Assembly (NCBI GenBank): GCA_021808985.1
Contig: JAKBAQ010000132.1
Location: 1-7,775 of the forward strand
Origin: Pseudomonadota bacterium
GTDB lineage: Bacteria; Pseudomonadota; Alphaproteobacteria; Acetobacterales; Acetobacteraceae
Direction: 5' to 3'
Length of the DNA: 7,775 nucleotides
Under the pieces are notes generated by a model. The model was not told the DNA's origin. It searched no databases and saw only the letters and a list, made by a program, of their open reading frames with translations. Position 1 is the first letter of the stretch; every line of letters begins with the position of its first letter. Position numbers and translations under genes: made by a program. This document shows positions 1-6,345 of the stretch, piece after piece.

Positions 1-1
1 T

Positions 2-1219
2 CTGGGCAAGGCCGGCATTCCTCATCTCGTGCTGGAACGCCAGCGCATCGCGGAGCGCTGGCGCACCAGCCGGTGGGACTCACTGGTCGCCAACGGCCCC
101 GCTTGGCATGACCGTTTCCCCAACATGGAATTCTCCGGCTACGGCCCGGACGCCTTCGTGCCCAAGGACAAGGTGGCGGATTATTTCGAGGCCTATGCGG
201 ATATGATCAACGCCCCCATACGCTGCGGCGTGGAGGTGCGCGAAGTCCGCCGCAACGCCGCCGGCCATCCCGGCTTTCTGGCCGAGACCTCGGCCGGCAC
301 GTTCGAGGCCGGCTATGTCGTTGTCGCCACCGGCGCCTTTCAGGCCCCCGTCATCCCGCCGCTGGTTCCAAAAGATGCAGATATAATACAGATCCATTCA
401 GATTCCTACCGCAACCCCGCGCAGTTGCCCGATGGCGCGGTGCTCGTGGTCGGCAGCGGCTCCTCGGGCACGCAGATCGCCGATGAGCTCGCGCGCGCGG
501 GCCGGCGCGTGCATCTCTCAATTGGCCCGCATGACCGTCCGCCCCGGCGCTATCGCGGGCGAGACTTCGTCTGGTGGCTCGGCGTGCTCAACAAATGGGA
601 CGCCTCGGCCCCGCCAACGGCCGAGCATGTCACGATCGCGGTGAGCGGCGCGCAGGGCGGCTATACGATCGACTTTCGCCGCCTCGCCCAGCAGGGCATC
701 ACGCTGCTCGGCCGGACGGAATCCTTCAAGCACGGCACGATGAACTTCGCGCCGGACCTGGCTGAAAACCTCGCCCGGGGCGACAAGAACTACCTCTCCG
801 TGCTGGACGAGGCGGATGCCTACATCGCCCGCAACGGCATAAACCTGCCGCAAGAGCCCACGGCGCGGGAAATCCCCCCCGACCCGGACTGCGTTACCAA
901 TCCCATCCTCCAGCTGAACCTGAAGGCGGCGGGGATCACCTCCATCATCTGGGCGACCGGATTTTCAACAGATTACAGCTGGCTGAAACTCGACAGCTTC
1001 AACGAAAAAGGCGCGCCCAAACATCAGCGCGGCGTCTCGGCCGAATCTGGCCTGTATTTCCTCGGCCTGCCCTGGCAGTCGCGGCGCGGCTCCTCCTTCA
1101 TCTGGGGTGTCTGGCATGATGCCAGATTCCTCGCCGACCATATCACCACCCAGCGCGGTTATCTCGCCTACCAAGGCGCCGCCCTGCCCGACCTTGGCGG
1201 AGAAACGCCCGCGCCATAG
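2..1219 (+). CDS. Flavin-dependent monooxygenase, CzcO/FMO-like (5' end cut by window)
   Basis: Class B flavin monooxygenase / CzcO-like NAD(P)-binding oxidoreductase, expected to be cytosolic and to use FAD and NADPH to oxygenate an organic substrate. The reading frame is open from base 2, so the gene begins outside the window. The first visible residues (LGKAGIPHLVLERQRIAERW) are the part of the FAD Rossmann fold just after its GxGxxG loop, so probably only about 20-30 codons are missing. A second dinucleotide-binding motif GSGSSG lies at 452-469 (NADPH domain). The segment just before it reads HSDSYRNP, the FMO-fingerprint-like stretch of this class. The late ATGF motif (953-964) and a C-terminal segment GLPWQSRRGSSFIWGVWHDA are typical. 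The apparent start at base 29 is an internal GTG (Val) and should not be used. 405 residues are visible. The substrate is unknown; a Baeyer-Villiger role is not excluded. Confidence 0.9.
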   Translation: MGKAGIPHLVLERQRIAERWRTSRWDSLVANGPAWHDRFPNMEFSGYGPDAFVPKDKVADYFEAYADMINAPIRCGVEVREVRRNAAGHPGFLAETSAGTFEAGYVVVATGAFQAPVIPPLVPKDADIIQIHSDSYRNPAQLPDGAVLVVGSGSSGTQIADELARAGRRVHLSIGPHDRPPRRYRGRDFVWWLGVLNKWDASAPPTAEHVTIAVSGAQGGYTIDFRRLAQQGITLLGRTESFKHGTMNFAPDLAENLARGDKNYLSVLDEADAYIARNGINLPQEPTAREIPPDPDCVTNPILQLNLKAAGITSIIWATGFSTDYSWLKLDSFNEKGAPKHQRGVSAESGLYFLGLPWQSRRGSSFIWGVWHDARFLADHITTQRGYLAYQGAALPDLGGETPAP

Positions 1220-1226
1220 CGCGGGC
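1207..1226 (+). terminator. Hairpin over the stop codon of the monooxygenase gene
   Basis: Perfect 8-bp inverted repeat GCCCGCGC / GCGCGGGC with a CATA loop; the TAG stop (1217-1219) sits in the loop and first arm base. It is placed as a 3'-end structure of the monooxygenase mRNA. No T-tract follows, so it is not a canonical intrinsic terminator and could act in mRNA 3'-end protection instead. Confidence 0.35.
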
Positions 1227-1360
1227 AACGCCAAACAACCCGCACAGCACAGCCCCGCCGGCGCAAGCACAATCCCATGGCGCTCAAGGCCAGGGGCGTG
1301 CTAGCTTTGGGCACTTCCCATCAGACCGGCGGCGAATCAAACATAACATCCCGCCAACGA

Positions 1361-1366
1361 AAGGAG
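1361..1366 (+). promoter_or_regulatory. Ribosome binding site that fixes a TTG start
   Basis: AAGGAG lies 7 nt upstream of the TTG at 1374. It is the main reason for choosing TTG as the start of the small lipoprotein, since there is no in-frame ATG before the signal peptide. Confidence 0.6.
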
Positions 1367-1373
1367 CTGCGTT

Positions 1374-1628
1374 TTGGAATTCATTCTGGAATCGTCTTTG
1401 AGTGCCCTTCGCAACCATGCCTGGCGGCAAAACCTCTTCGTTCTGCTCGGCGGCCTCGCGCTGCTCTCGCTCGCCGCCTGCGGCGGCCAGCAGCTCCCCG
1501 GCACGCCGATCGGCGTGAACGGCAATAATCAGGAAATCTACCAATATTGCACCAATGGCGGCAGATGCATCAGATCTCTCAGCCCGACGATGGATGCCTT
1601 TGCCTTCTACTACCAGACGGCGCAATAA
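1374..1628 (+). CDS. Small putative lipoprotein, unrecognised family
   Basis: 84 codons starting at TTG, with a strong AAGGAG site 7 nt upstream. The N-terminus has a positively charged stretch (RNHAWRQN, residues 13-20) and a hydrophobic core (LFVLLGGLALLSL, 21-33), then the lipobox LAAC with Cys36. This is a standard signal peptidase II site. The residue after the lipidated Cys is Gly, not Asp, so outer-membrane sorting is the default expectation. The mature part is only 49 residues: a Gly/Pro/Asn-rich stretch, then a pair Cys59/Cys65 that could form a disulfide, then an aromatic C-terminus (FAFYYQ). I do not recognise the family. It lies 154 bp after the monooxygenase on the same strand and faces the acyl-CoA dehydrogenase gene convergently. 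The signal peptide, lipobox and RBS make it likely real; function is unknown. Confidence 0.65.
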   Translation: MEFILESSLSALRNHAWRQNLFVLLGGLALLSLAACGGQQLPGTPIGVNGNNQEIYQYCTNGGRCIRSLSPTMDAFAFYYQTAQ

Positions 1629-1758
1629 CCTTACGGAACGGTTTCCGGCACAACGCGCCGATGCCCACCGCCAGGTCGATCACCTTTGTCACCACAAAAC
1701 GTTCATCGCCAACATAAAAATCCTCATCCGGGGGGGCTCAACACTGGTCACCGTTTAG

Positions 1759-2916
1759 TTAACCATAGCGTTTGAGTATCTCCCTGGAGAGGATGTGGCG
1801 CTGGATTTCCGATGTTCCCTCCCAGATGCGCTCAATGCGCGCATCGCGCCAAAAGCGTTCAATCGGCAATTCATCCATCAGCCCCATGCCACCATAAATC
1901 TGCACCGCATGGTCGGTGACGCGCCCCAGTGTCTCGGTGGCGAGCAGCTTGGCCATGGCGGCATCGCCATCGGTCATGGCGCCCTGGTCGAGCCGGCTCG
2001 CGGCATAGAGCGTGACCAGCTCGGCGGCGCGGATCTCGCTCGCCATATCCGCGATTTTGAATGATGTGCCCTGGAACTCTCCGATTCTCTTGCCGAACTG
2101 CTGGCGGGTCGCGGCCCATTCCGCGGCCATGTTGAAGGCGCGCTGGGCGCGGCCGACATTGTTGGCCGCCACCATCACGCGCCCCGCCGTCAGCCAGTCA
2201 TTGGCGAGCTCAAAGCCCTGATGCACCTCGCCCAGAATTTGCCCGGCGCTGACCCGGCAGTCAGTGAAGAAAATTTCCGACTGATGATACCCGCGCAGGC
2301 TGGTGCAGCGGGGGCCGCGATGCACAGTCATGCCTGGGGTGTTTTTGTCGACCAGGAAGCAGGTGACCTGCTTGCGCCGGCGCCCGCGCGCCACCGTCTC
2401 GCCGGTGACGGCGAAGAGGATGACATAATCAGCATGCGCGGCATGGCTGATGAAATGCTTGCTGCCGTTGATGATGAAATCCCCCCCATCGGGGACCGCG
2501 CTGGTGCGGATGCCCATGGCATCGGAACCGGCGCCAGGCTCGGTCAGGGCAAAACAATCCACCAGCTCGCCCCGCACGGTCGGTTTCAGGTAGCGCTCGA
2601 TCTGGTCGCCCTGGCAGGCCATGAGGATTTTGCTGGGACGCGCCACGAAAACATGCAGCGCCCAGCTGCTATGGCCAAGCTCGCGCTCAACCAGCGCCTG
2701 GGTGACATGATCGAGCCCGCCGCCGCCCACGCTCTCGGGCATGTTGAAGGCGTAAAAGCCCTGCTCTATCGCTTTGGCGCGGATGGCGGCGGCAAGGTCT
2801 TGGGGCACCTCATCGGCGCGGTCCACCATGAATTCGTGCGGCCGCAGCTCTTTCTCGACAAAGTTCCGCAGCGATGCGACCAGCATGTCCTGCTCGGAGG
2901 TCAATGAAAAATCCAT
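1759..2916 (-). CDS. Acyl-CoA dehydrogenase
   Basis: FAD-dependent acyl-CoA dehydrogenase that would introduce an alpha,beta double bond into a CoA thioester and pass electrons to electron-transfer flavoprotein, in the cytosol. 385 residues is the usual size for the family. The N-terminal helical domain covers about 1-115. The middle beta domain holds the signature CFALTEPGAGSDA (121-133) and NGSKHFISHA (150-159). The C-terminal domain carries RQQFGKRIGEFQ (271-282), QIYGGMGLMDELPIERFWRDAR (339-360) and IWEGTSEIQR (364-373). Glu366 in that last motif aligns with the catalytic base of medium-chain enzymes, so the active site looks intact; the carnitine-related CaiA lacks this Glu. The start is ATG with AGGGAG 7 nt upstream, located inside the end of the crotonase gene. 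Only 3 nt separate the two genes, which suggests translational coupling. The acyl substrate (straight-chain, branched or alicyclic) cannot be assigned. Confidence 0.95.
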   Translation of the reverse strand: MDFSLTSEQDMLVASLRNFVEKELRPHEFMVDRADEVPQDLAAAIRAKAIEQGFYAFNMPESVGGGGLDHVTQALVERELGHSSWALHVFVARPSKILMACQGDQIERYLKPTVRGELVDCFALTEPGAGSDAMGIRTSAVPDGGDFIINGSKHFISHAAHADYVILFAVTGETVARGRRRKQVTCFLVDKNTPGMTVHRGPRCTSLRGYHQSEIFFTDCRVSAGQILGEVHQGFELANDWLTAGRVMVAANNVGRAQRAFNMAAEWAATRQQFGKRIGEFQGTSFKIADMASEIRAAELVTLYAASRLDQGAMTDGDAAMAKLLATETLGRVTDHAVQIYGGMGLMDELPIERFWRDARIERIWEGTSEIQRHILSREILKRYG

Positions 2917-2919
2917 GAT

Positions 2920-3708
2920 TTATCTCCCTGAAAACCGGGCCGCGCGCCCCTCGACCGCCGCACGCAGAGCTTCCTGCCCGTCTTCGCTATGGCCACAGGC
3001 CAAGCCCGCCGCCTGCTCGGCCCGCAATTGCTCCGCCAGGCTATTAGTGAGCGCCTGGCGCAGCAGCGCCTTGGCATGGCCAAAGGCCAGGCTTGGCCCG
3101 GCGGCGAGACAGCCAGCAAACTCCGCCACATGCGCCATGAACGCCTCGTCGGCGATGCTCTCGGACACCAGACCGGCGGCGCAGGCCGCGTCAGCCGGCC
3201 AACGATCGTTCAAAAAAATGAAGCGCCGCGCGACATCGGCGCGAACGATCCGCGGGAGAAACCAGGTTCCGCCCATGTCGGGGCTGAAGCCCATGGCGGT
3301 ATAGCCGCACCGCAGCCAGGCGCTGGCCGTGGCGATGCGAAAATCGCACGCGAACGCCAGATCGGCCCCAGCCCCGACCGCCGCGCCATTGAGCGCCGCC
3401 ACGGTGGGGCGGGGAAACGCCGCCAGCGCTTCGACCAGCGCATGGGCTTTCTCGGTCCAGCCATAGCTGCCCAGCTCACCGCGGGCCTCGGCTTCGGCCC
3501 ATTCATCAACATCGGCCCCGGCGCAAAAGCTGTTGCCGGTGCCGGTGAGCACCAGGCAGCGCACCTCCGGGTCTTTCGCATAGGCGCCAAGCAGGTGGCG
3601 GAGCGCGTCGAGATGTGGCCGGGCCAAGGAGTTTCGCTTGGCGGGGCGGTCGAGTTGAATTGTCCGCACGCCTCCGGCGGCGTGGGTGAGGATATCTGGC
3701 AGGGTCAT
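2920..3708 (-). CDS. Enoyl-CoA hydratase/isomerase (crotonase) with PaaG-like active site
   Basis: Crotonase-fold enzyme acting on enoyl-CoA thioesters; first gene of an operon with the acyl-CoA dehydrogenase. Numbering here is for the 262-residue form. The N-terminus TIQLDRPAKRNSL, the oxyanion-hole loop NSFCAGADV (59-67) and NGAAVGAGADLAFACDFRIA (107-126) are classical. Of the two catalytic glutamates of rat crotonase, the first position is Asp (ADLAF) and the second is Tyr (GYTAMG). The following SPDMGGTWFLPR (142-153) instead matches the LIPDCGGTWLLPR region of PaaG, whose Asp is catalytic, so Asp144 is the likely acid/base. This suggests an isomerase or PaaG-like reaction, not plain hydration. 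I chose the ATG at 3708 (GGGAG 12 nt upstream; domain begins at once). An upstream in-frame ATG at 3747 would add 13 unconserved-looking residues and has no clear RBS, but it is not excluded. Confidence 0.92.
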   Translation of the reverse strand: MTLPDILTHAAGGVRTIQLDRPAKRNSLARPHLDALRHLLGAYAKDPEVRCLVLTGTGNSFCAGADVDEWAEAEARGELGSYGWTEKAHALVEALAAFPRPTVAALNGAAVGAGADLAFACDFRIATASAWLRCGYTAMGFSPDMGGTWFLPRIVRADVARRFIFLNDRWPADAACAAGLVSESIADEAFMAHVAEFAGCLAAGPSLAFGHAKALLRQALTNSLAEQLRAEQAAGLACGHSEDGQEALRAAVEGRAARFSGR

Positions 3709-3776
3709 GGGGTCGTGTGGCTCCCGTGGTGATATGCCCGACGGCATGTTGTATCTTGCCGGGATTGGCTTTGGAG

Positions 3777-3805
3777 TTTATAGGAGATATTGAATAAACG
3801 TTCAA
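3777..3805 (-). promoter_or_regulatory. Sigma70-type promoter of the crotonase/dehydrogenase operon
   Basis: On the minus strand TTGAAC (3805-3800, 4/6 match to TTGACA) is followed after exactly 17 nt by TATAAA (3782-3777, 5/6 match to TATAAT). Transcription would start near 3770, about 23 nt before the upstream ATG and about 62 nt before the preferred ATG at 3708. Confidence 0.55.
3790..3805. promoter_or_regulatory. Inverted repeat over the -35 box, candidate operator
   Basis: TTGAA-N6-TTCAA, a perfect 5-bp inverted repeat whose right arm is the -35 box of the minus-strand promoter. It lies between two divergent genes, so one regulator bound here could control both. Size and position are compatible with a TetR-type repressor, common for acyl-CoA gene clusters, but no regulator gene is in the window. 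Confidence 0.4.
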
Positions 3806-3868
3806 CCCATTTTGGCAATGGCCAGCGCCCTTGGTGGAGCAGCGCCGCGCGCGGGAGAAACAAAGGCG

Positions 3869-4597
3869 ATGAAGGTTTTAATTGTCCACGCTCATCCGGA
3901 GCCCCAGTCCTTCACCGGCGCGATGCTCGGCCAGGCGGTGGCGACGCTGACGGCGGAGCGCCATGAGGTGATGGTCTCGGATCTGTACGCCATGGGCTGG
4001 AACCCGGTGGCCAGCGCGGCGGATTTCGGTGTCCGCAAGAATCAGGAATATCTGGTGTATGCGCTGGAGCAGCGCGAGAATGTGGCGGCGGGGGCAATCG
4101 CCCCGGACATTGCCGGGGAGCTGGAAAAACTTCTGGCCTGCGACCTCCTGATCTTCAGTTTCCCGCTGTTCTGGTGCTCGGTGCCCGCGATTCTGAAAGG
4201 GTGGATCGACCGGGTTTTCGTCTCGGGCAAGATTTATGGCGGGCAGCGCTTCTACGACCGTGGCGGCATGCGCGGCAGGCGCGCCCTGCTGGCCTATAGC
4301 TGCGGTGGCCGCGATTACATGTTTGCCCCCCACGGCGTGCATGGCGAGATGGATCTCATGCTGCGCCACATGCTGCGCGGCACGCTCGGCTATGCCGGGT
4401 TTGAGGTGCTGCCTTCCTTTGTGGCGTATCATGTTCCCTACATCACGCCCGAGGCACGCCGCGCGATCCTGGAGAGCTATGATGCCTATCTGAAAAACCT
4501 CAATCAGTTACCCCCCTTGCCGGTGCCACGGCTGGCCGATTATGGCGCCGACATGCACCCCGCCCCCCCCGTGAGCCGGCAGGCCAGCCAGGGGTGA
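3869..4597 (+). CDS. NAD(P)H quinone oxidoreductase-like flavoprotein (Flavodoxin_2 family)
   Basis: Flavodoxin-fold NAD(P)H-dependent reductase of the NQO1/MdaB/KefF group (soluble, FAD or FMN), expected to reduce quinones or related electrophiles by two electrons. With the ATG at 3869 it is 242 residues and starts directly at the fold: MKVLIVHAHPEPQSFTGAM binds the flavin phosphate. SDLYAMGWNP (37-46), FSFPLFWCSVPAILKGWIDRVF (96-117) and GGRDYMFAPHGVHGEM (146-161) closely follow human NQO1. The catalytic His of NQO1 (His161) is kept as His158, but its Tyr155 partner is Phe152. GGGAG lies about 11 nt upstream. An in-frame TTG at 3812 and ATG at 3818 exist but have no RBS and would add a low-complexity tail. 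It is divergent from the crotonase operon. A tract of eight C lies at 4563-4570 near the 3' end. Confidence 0.92.
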   Translation: MKVLIVHAHPEPQSFTGAMLGQAVATLTAERHEVMVSDLYAMGWNPVASAADFGVRKNQEYLVYALEQRENVAAGAIAPDIAGELEKLLACDLLIFSFPLFWCSVPAILKGWIDRVFVSGKIYGGQRFYDRGGMRGRRALLAYSCGGRDYMFAPHGVHGEMDLMLRHMLRGTLGYAGFEVLPSFVAYHVPYITPEARRAILESYDAYLKNLNQLPPLPVPRLADYGADMHPAPPVSRQASQG

Positions 4598-4610
4598 AAG
4601 GCAGCGGCGC

Positions 4611-4643
4611 CATACACCCAGCGTATGTTATGATGACTTTTTT
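4611..4643 (+). terminator. Weak hairpin plus T-tract after the flavoprotein gene
   Basis: CATAC / GTATG (4611-4615, 4623-4627) with a 7-nt loop, followed 10 nt later by six T (4638-4643). The short stem and the gap to the T-tract make this a weak candidate for transcription termination. Confidence 0.25.
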
Positions 4644-4658
4644 CGGCGTTGCGCTGAA

Positions 4659-4687
4659 TTGGTGGCCCTTCTTATTCTGTCCACCAA
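4659..4687. promoter_or_regulatory. Perfect inverted repeat TTGGTGG-N15-CCACCAA, candidate operator of the permease
   Basis: Two perfect 7-bp arms (4659-4665 and 4681-4687) with centres 22 bp apart, about two helical turns, so a dimeric regulator could touch both on one face. A weak promoter guess (TTGCGC at 4649-4654, 18 nt, TATTCT at 4673-4678) would place the -10 between the arms. If transcribed instead, the arms would form a stem-loop. It sits 138 nt upstream of the permease start. Confidence 0.4.
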
Positions 4688-4742
4688 GACAGCAGCGATG
4701 ACGTTTGGGAAGCGGCCATCAACCGAGGAAATGTCTTGAGCT

Positions 4743-4791
4743 CATCCGGGGCGCCGCCCCAACCGGATGCGCGTGGCATGCGCTGCCGCGC
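4743..4791 (+). promoter_or_regulatory. Two tandem hairpins in the permease leader
   Basis: First hairpin: CATCCGG (4743-4749) pairs with CCGGATG (4763-4769); a competing inner stem GGGGC/GCCCC (4748-4752, 4756-4760) is possible. Second hairpin: GCGTGGCA (4771-4778) pairs with TGCCGCGC (4784-4791) with one G-U pair and loop TGCGC. They end 19 nt before the ribosome binding site. They could be a structured 5' UTR that affects translation or mRNA stability. No known riboswitch consensus was recognised. Confidence 0.4.
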
Positions 4792-4810
4792 CAGCCGCAA
4801 AGAAATCATA

Positions 4811-4819
4811 AAGAGGAGG
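4811..4819 (+). promoter_or_regulatory. Ribosome binding site that fixes the GTG start of the permease
   Basis: AAGAGGAGG ends 5 nt before the GTG at 4825. The frame is open further upstream to 4705, but that part is the hairpin-rich leader and reads as non-protein-like sequence, so the GTG is the start. Confidence 0.75.
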
Positions 4820-4824
4820 AACCT

Positions 4825-6333
4825 GTGACAAAAAGCAAAAAACAGGCGTTTATTGAAAAACGATCAATCGATTATGTGCCGGTCGCCGAGCGGCACGGCA
4901 AGGTTTGGCATTTATGGCCGGTCTGGTTTTCGGGCGATGCCCATCTCGCCACCGTGGCGACGGGCATTGTCGGCGTGGCGCTGGGTGGAAATTTGATCTG
5001 GATGGCCATAGCGGTGATTCTGGGCGGGGCTCTGGGCACGTTTTTCATGGCGTTTCACTCAACCCAGGGGCCACAGCTCGGCCTGCCGCAGATGATCCAG
5101 TCCCGCCCGCAATTTGGCTTCGTGGGCGCGCTGCTGGTCTGGGGGGTTGCGCTTGTCTCGTATATTGGCTTCAACTCCTTCAATCAGGTGCTGGCGGCGC
5201 AGGCGGTGCAATCCCTCTATGGCGGCAACACGACCCTCATCATCGTCGTATTCACCGTCCTGGCTTTGGGGCTCGCGGTCATCGGGTATGACCTCATCCA
5301 TCTCGCCCAGCGCGGCATCGCCTATGTGATGGTCGCGGCACTGTTTCTCTTCACGGTACTGGTGCCGCACCTGCATATTCCGGCCGCCCAGTTCAACCTT
5401 GGCAATTTCAAAACCATTCCCTTTCTGACCCAGCTTTTCGCGGCCGCGGCCTATCAGCTCGCATGGTCTATCTATGTCTCCGACTATTCGCGCTATCTGC
5501 CCGTCAATGTCAGTGTCAAGGCCTCGTTCTGGTGGACCTTTCTGGGAGCCTTCATCGGCGGCGCCTGGATGATGCTGGTCGGCACCGTTGCCGGCGCGCT
5601 GTACCCGACGCTGGATGTGCCGACAGCGCTGCAAACAGCAGCCAACGCGGTTCTGCCCGGGTTCGGCAAGCCCTTGCTGATTGTCTCCCTGTTCGGGCTG
5701 GTCACGATCACTTCGCTGAATTCCTATGGCGCGTCGCTGACATTTCTCAGTGTCGCGGATTCGTTGAAATCCATTCGCCCGACTACGGCCAAGCGCATCT
5801 TCGCCATGCTGGTCTCCACCGTCCTCGCCTCCATCATCACCATCGAGGCGACGGGCAACTTCATGACCGAGTTCGGCAATTTCCTGGGGATTTTGCTCTA
5901 CCTGTTCACGCCATGGACCGCGATCAACCTCGTTGATTTCTATATCGTGCGAAAAGGCCATTACTCGATCAGGGAGATTTTCAACCCCAACGGAATGTAT
6001 GAACGCTGGAACTGGCGCGGTCTGACCGCCTATGCAGTCGGCTTTGCCTCGATGATCCCCTTTTTCAGCACCGGCTTCTACACCGGCCCGATCGCCACCG
6101 CGCTCGGCGGCGCTGATATCTCGATGATAATCGGCCTGCCGGTGGCGGCTTCGGTCTATTATTTCGTGTGCCGCTCCATGGATCTGCAAGCCGATCGGCA
6201 GCGCGCCCATGAGGCTGATATCGGGCTCGATCCCGATGTCGTGGATCACGGCGTGCTCCCAGGGCACAAGAGACGCCTGGCACCTGGCATCTATGGTGAC
6301 GAGGCCACGCGCGCCATCTTTGATCAGACCTGA
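4825..6333 (+). CDS. NCS1-family permease (purine/cytosine/allantoin type)
   Basis: Inner-membrane cation-coupled importer of the nucleobase:cation symporter-1 family (LeuT fold), whose members carry cytosine, purines, allantoin, hydantoins, thiamine or pyridoxine. The GTG start has a near-perfect RBS and gives 502 residues, within the family range. Family marks: STQGPQLGLPQMIQSRPQFG (79-98), the VSDYSRYLP motif (218-226), and INLVDFYIVRKGHYSI (367-382). About 12 hydrophobic segments are visible, for example around 42-75, 100-118, 136-155, 165-181, 235-260, 283-295, 325-341, 352-372, 401-417 and 432-449. After the last one there is a polar tail of about 50 residues (452-502) rich in Asp, Arg and His. 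The substrate cannot be told from sequence alone. The gene is followed after 73 nt by a porin gene on the same strand, which suggests joint uptake across both membranes. Confidence 0.92.
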   Translation: MTKSKKQAFIEKRSIDYVPVAERHGKVWHLWPVWFSGDAHLATVATGIVGVALGGNLIWMAIAVILGGALGTFFMAFHSTQGPQLGLPQMIQSRPQFGFVGALLVWGVALVSYIGFNSFNQVLAAQAVQSLYGGNTTLIIVVFTVLALGLAVIGYDLIHLAQRGIAYVMVAALFLFTVLVPHLHIPAAQFNLGNFKTIPFLTQLFAAAAYQLAWSIYVSDYSRYLPVNVSVKASFWWTFLGAFIGGAWMMLVGTVAGALYPTLDVPTALQTAANAVLPGFGKPLLIVSLFGLVTITSLNSYGASLTFLSVADSLKSIRPTTAKRIFAMLVSTVLASIITIEATGNFMTEFGNFLGILLYLFTPWTAINLVDFYIVRKGHYSIREIFNPNGMYERWNWRGLTAYAVGFASMIPFFSTGFYTGPIATALGGADISMIIGLPVAASVYYFVCRSMDLQADRQRAHEADIGLDPDVVDHGVLPGHKRRLAPGIYGDEATRAIFDQT

Positions 6334-6345
6334 AAACATCACCGC

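Noticed and set aside
1277..1528. 83-codon plus-strand frame overlapping the small lipoprotein
   Set aside because: Arg/Ala-rich translation, no RBS, and the overlapping frame has a signal peptide with lipobox and a good RBS.
2221..2907. 228-codon plus-strand frame opposite the acyl-CoA dehydrogenase
   Set aside because: Antisense shadow of a gene with intact family motifs; translation resembles no domain.
2989..3732. 247-codon plus-strand frame opposite the crotonase
   Set aside because: Antisense shadow; Gly/Ala/Arg-rich translation without motifs.
3812..3868. 19-codon N-terminal extension of the NQO-like protein
   Set aside because: TTG start without RBS, low-complexity translation; the flavodoxin fold begins at the ATG at 3869.
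4705..4824. 40-codon N-terminal extension of the permease
   Set aside because: Covers the hairpin-rich leader, is not membrane- or family-like, and a near-perfect RBS sits 5 nt before the GTG at 4825.
4598..4824. Known riboswitch (TPP, guanidine, purine) in the permease leader
   Set aside because: I looked for their conserved core sequences by eye and found none; the structure remains unassigned.
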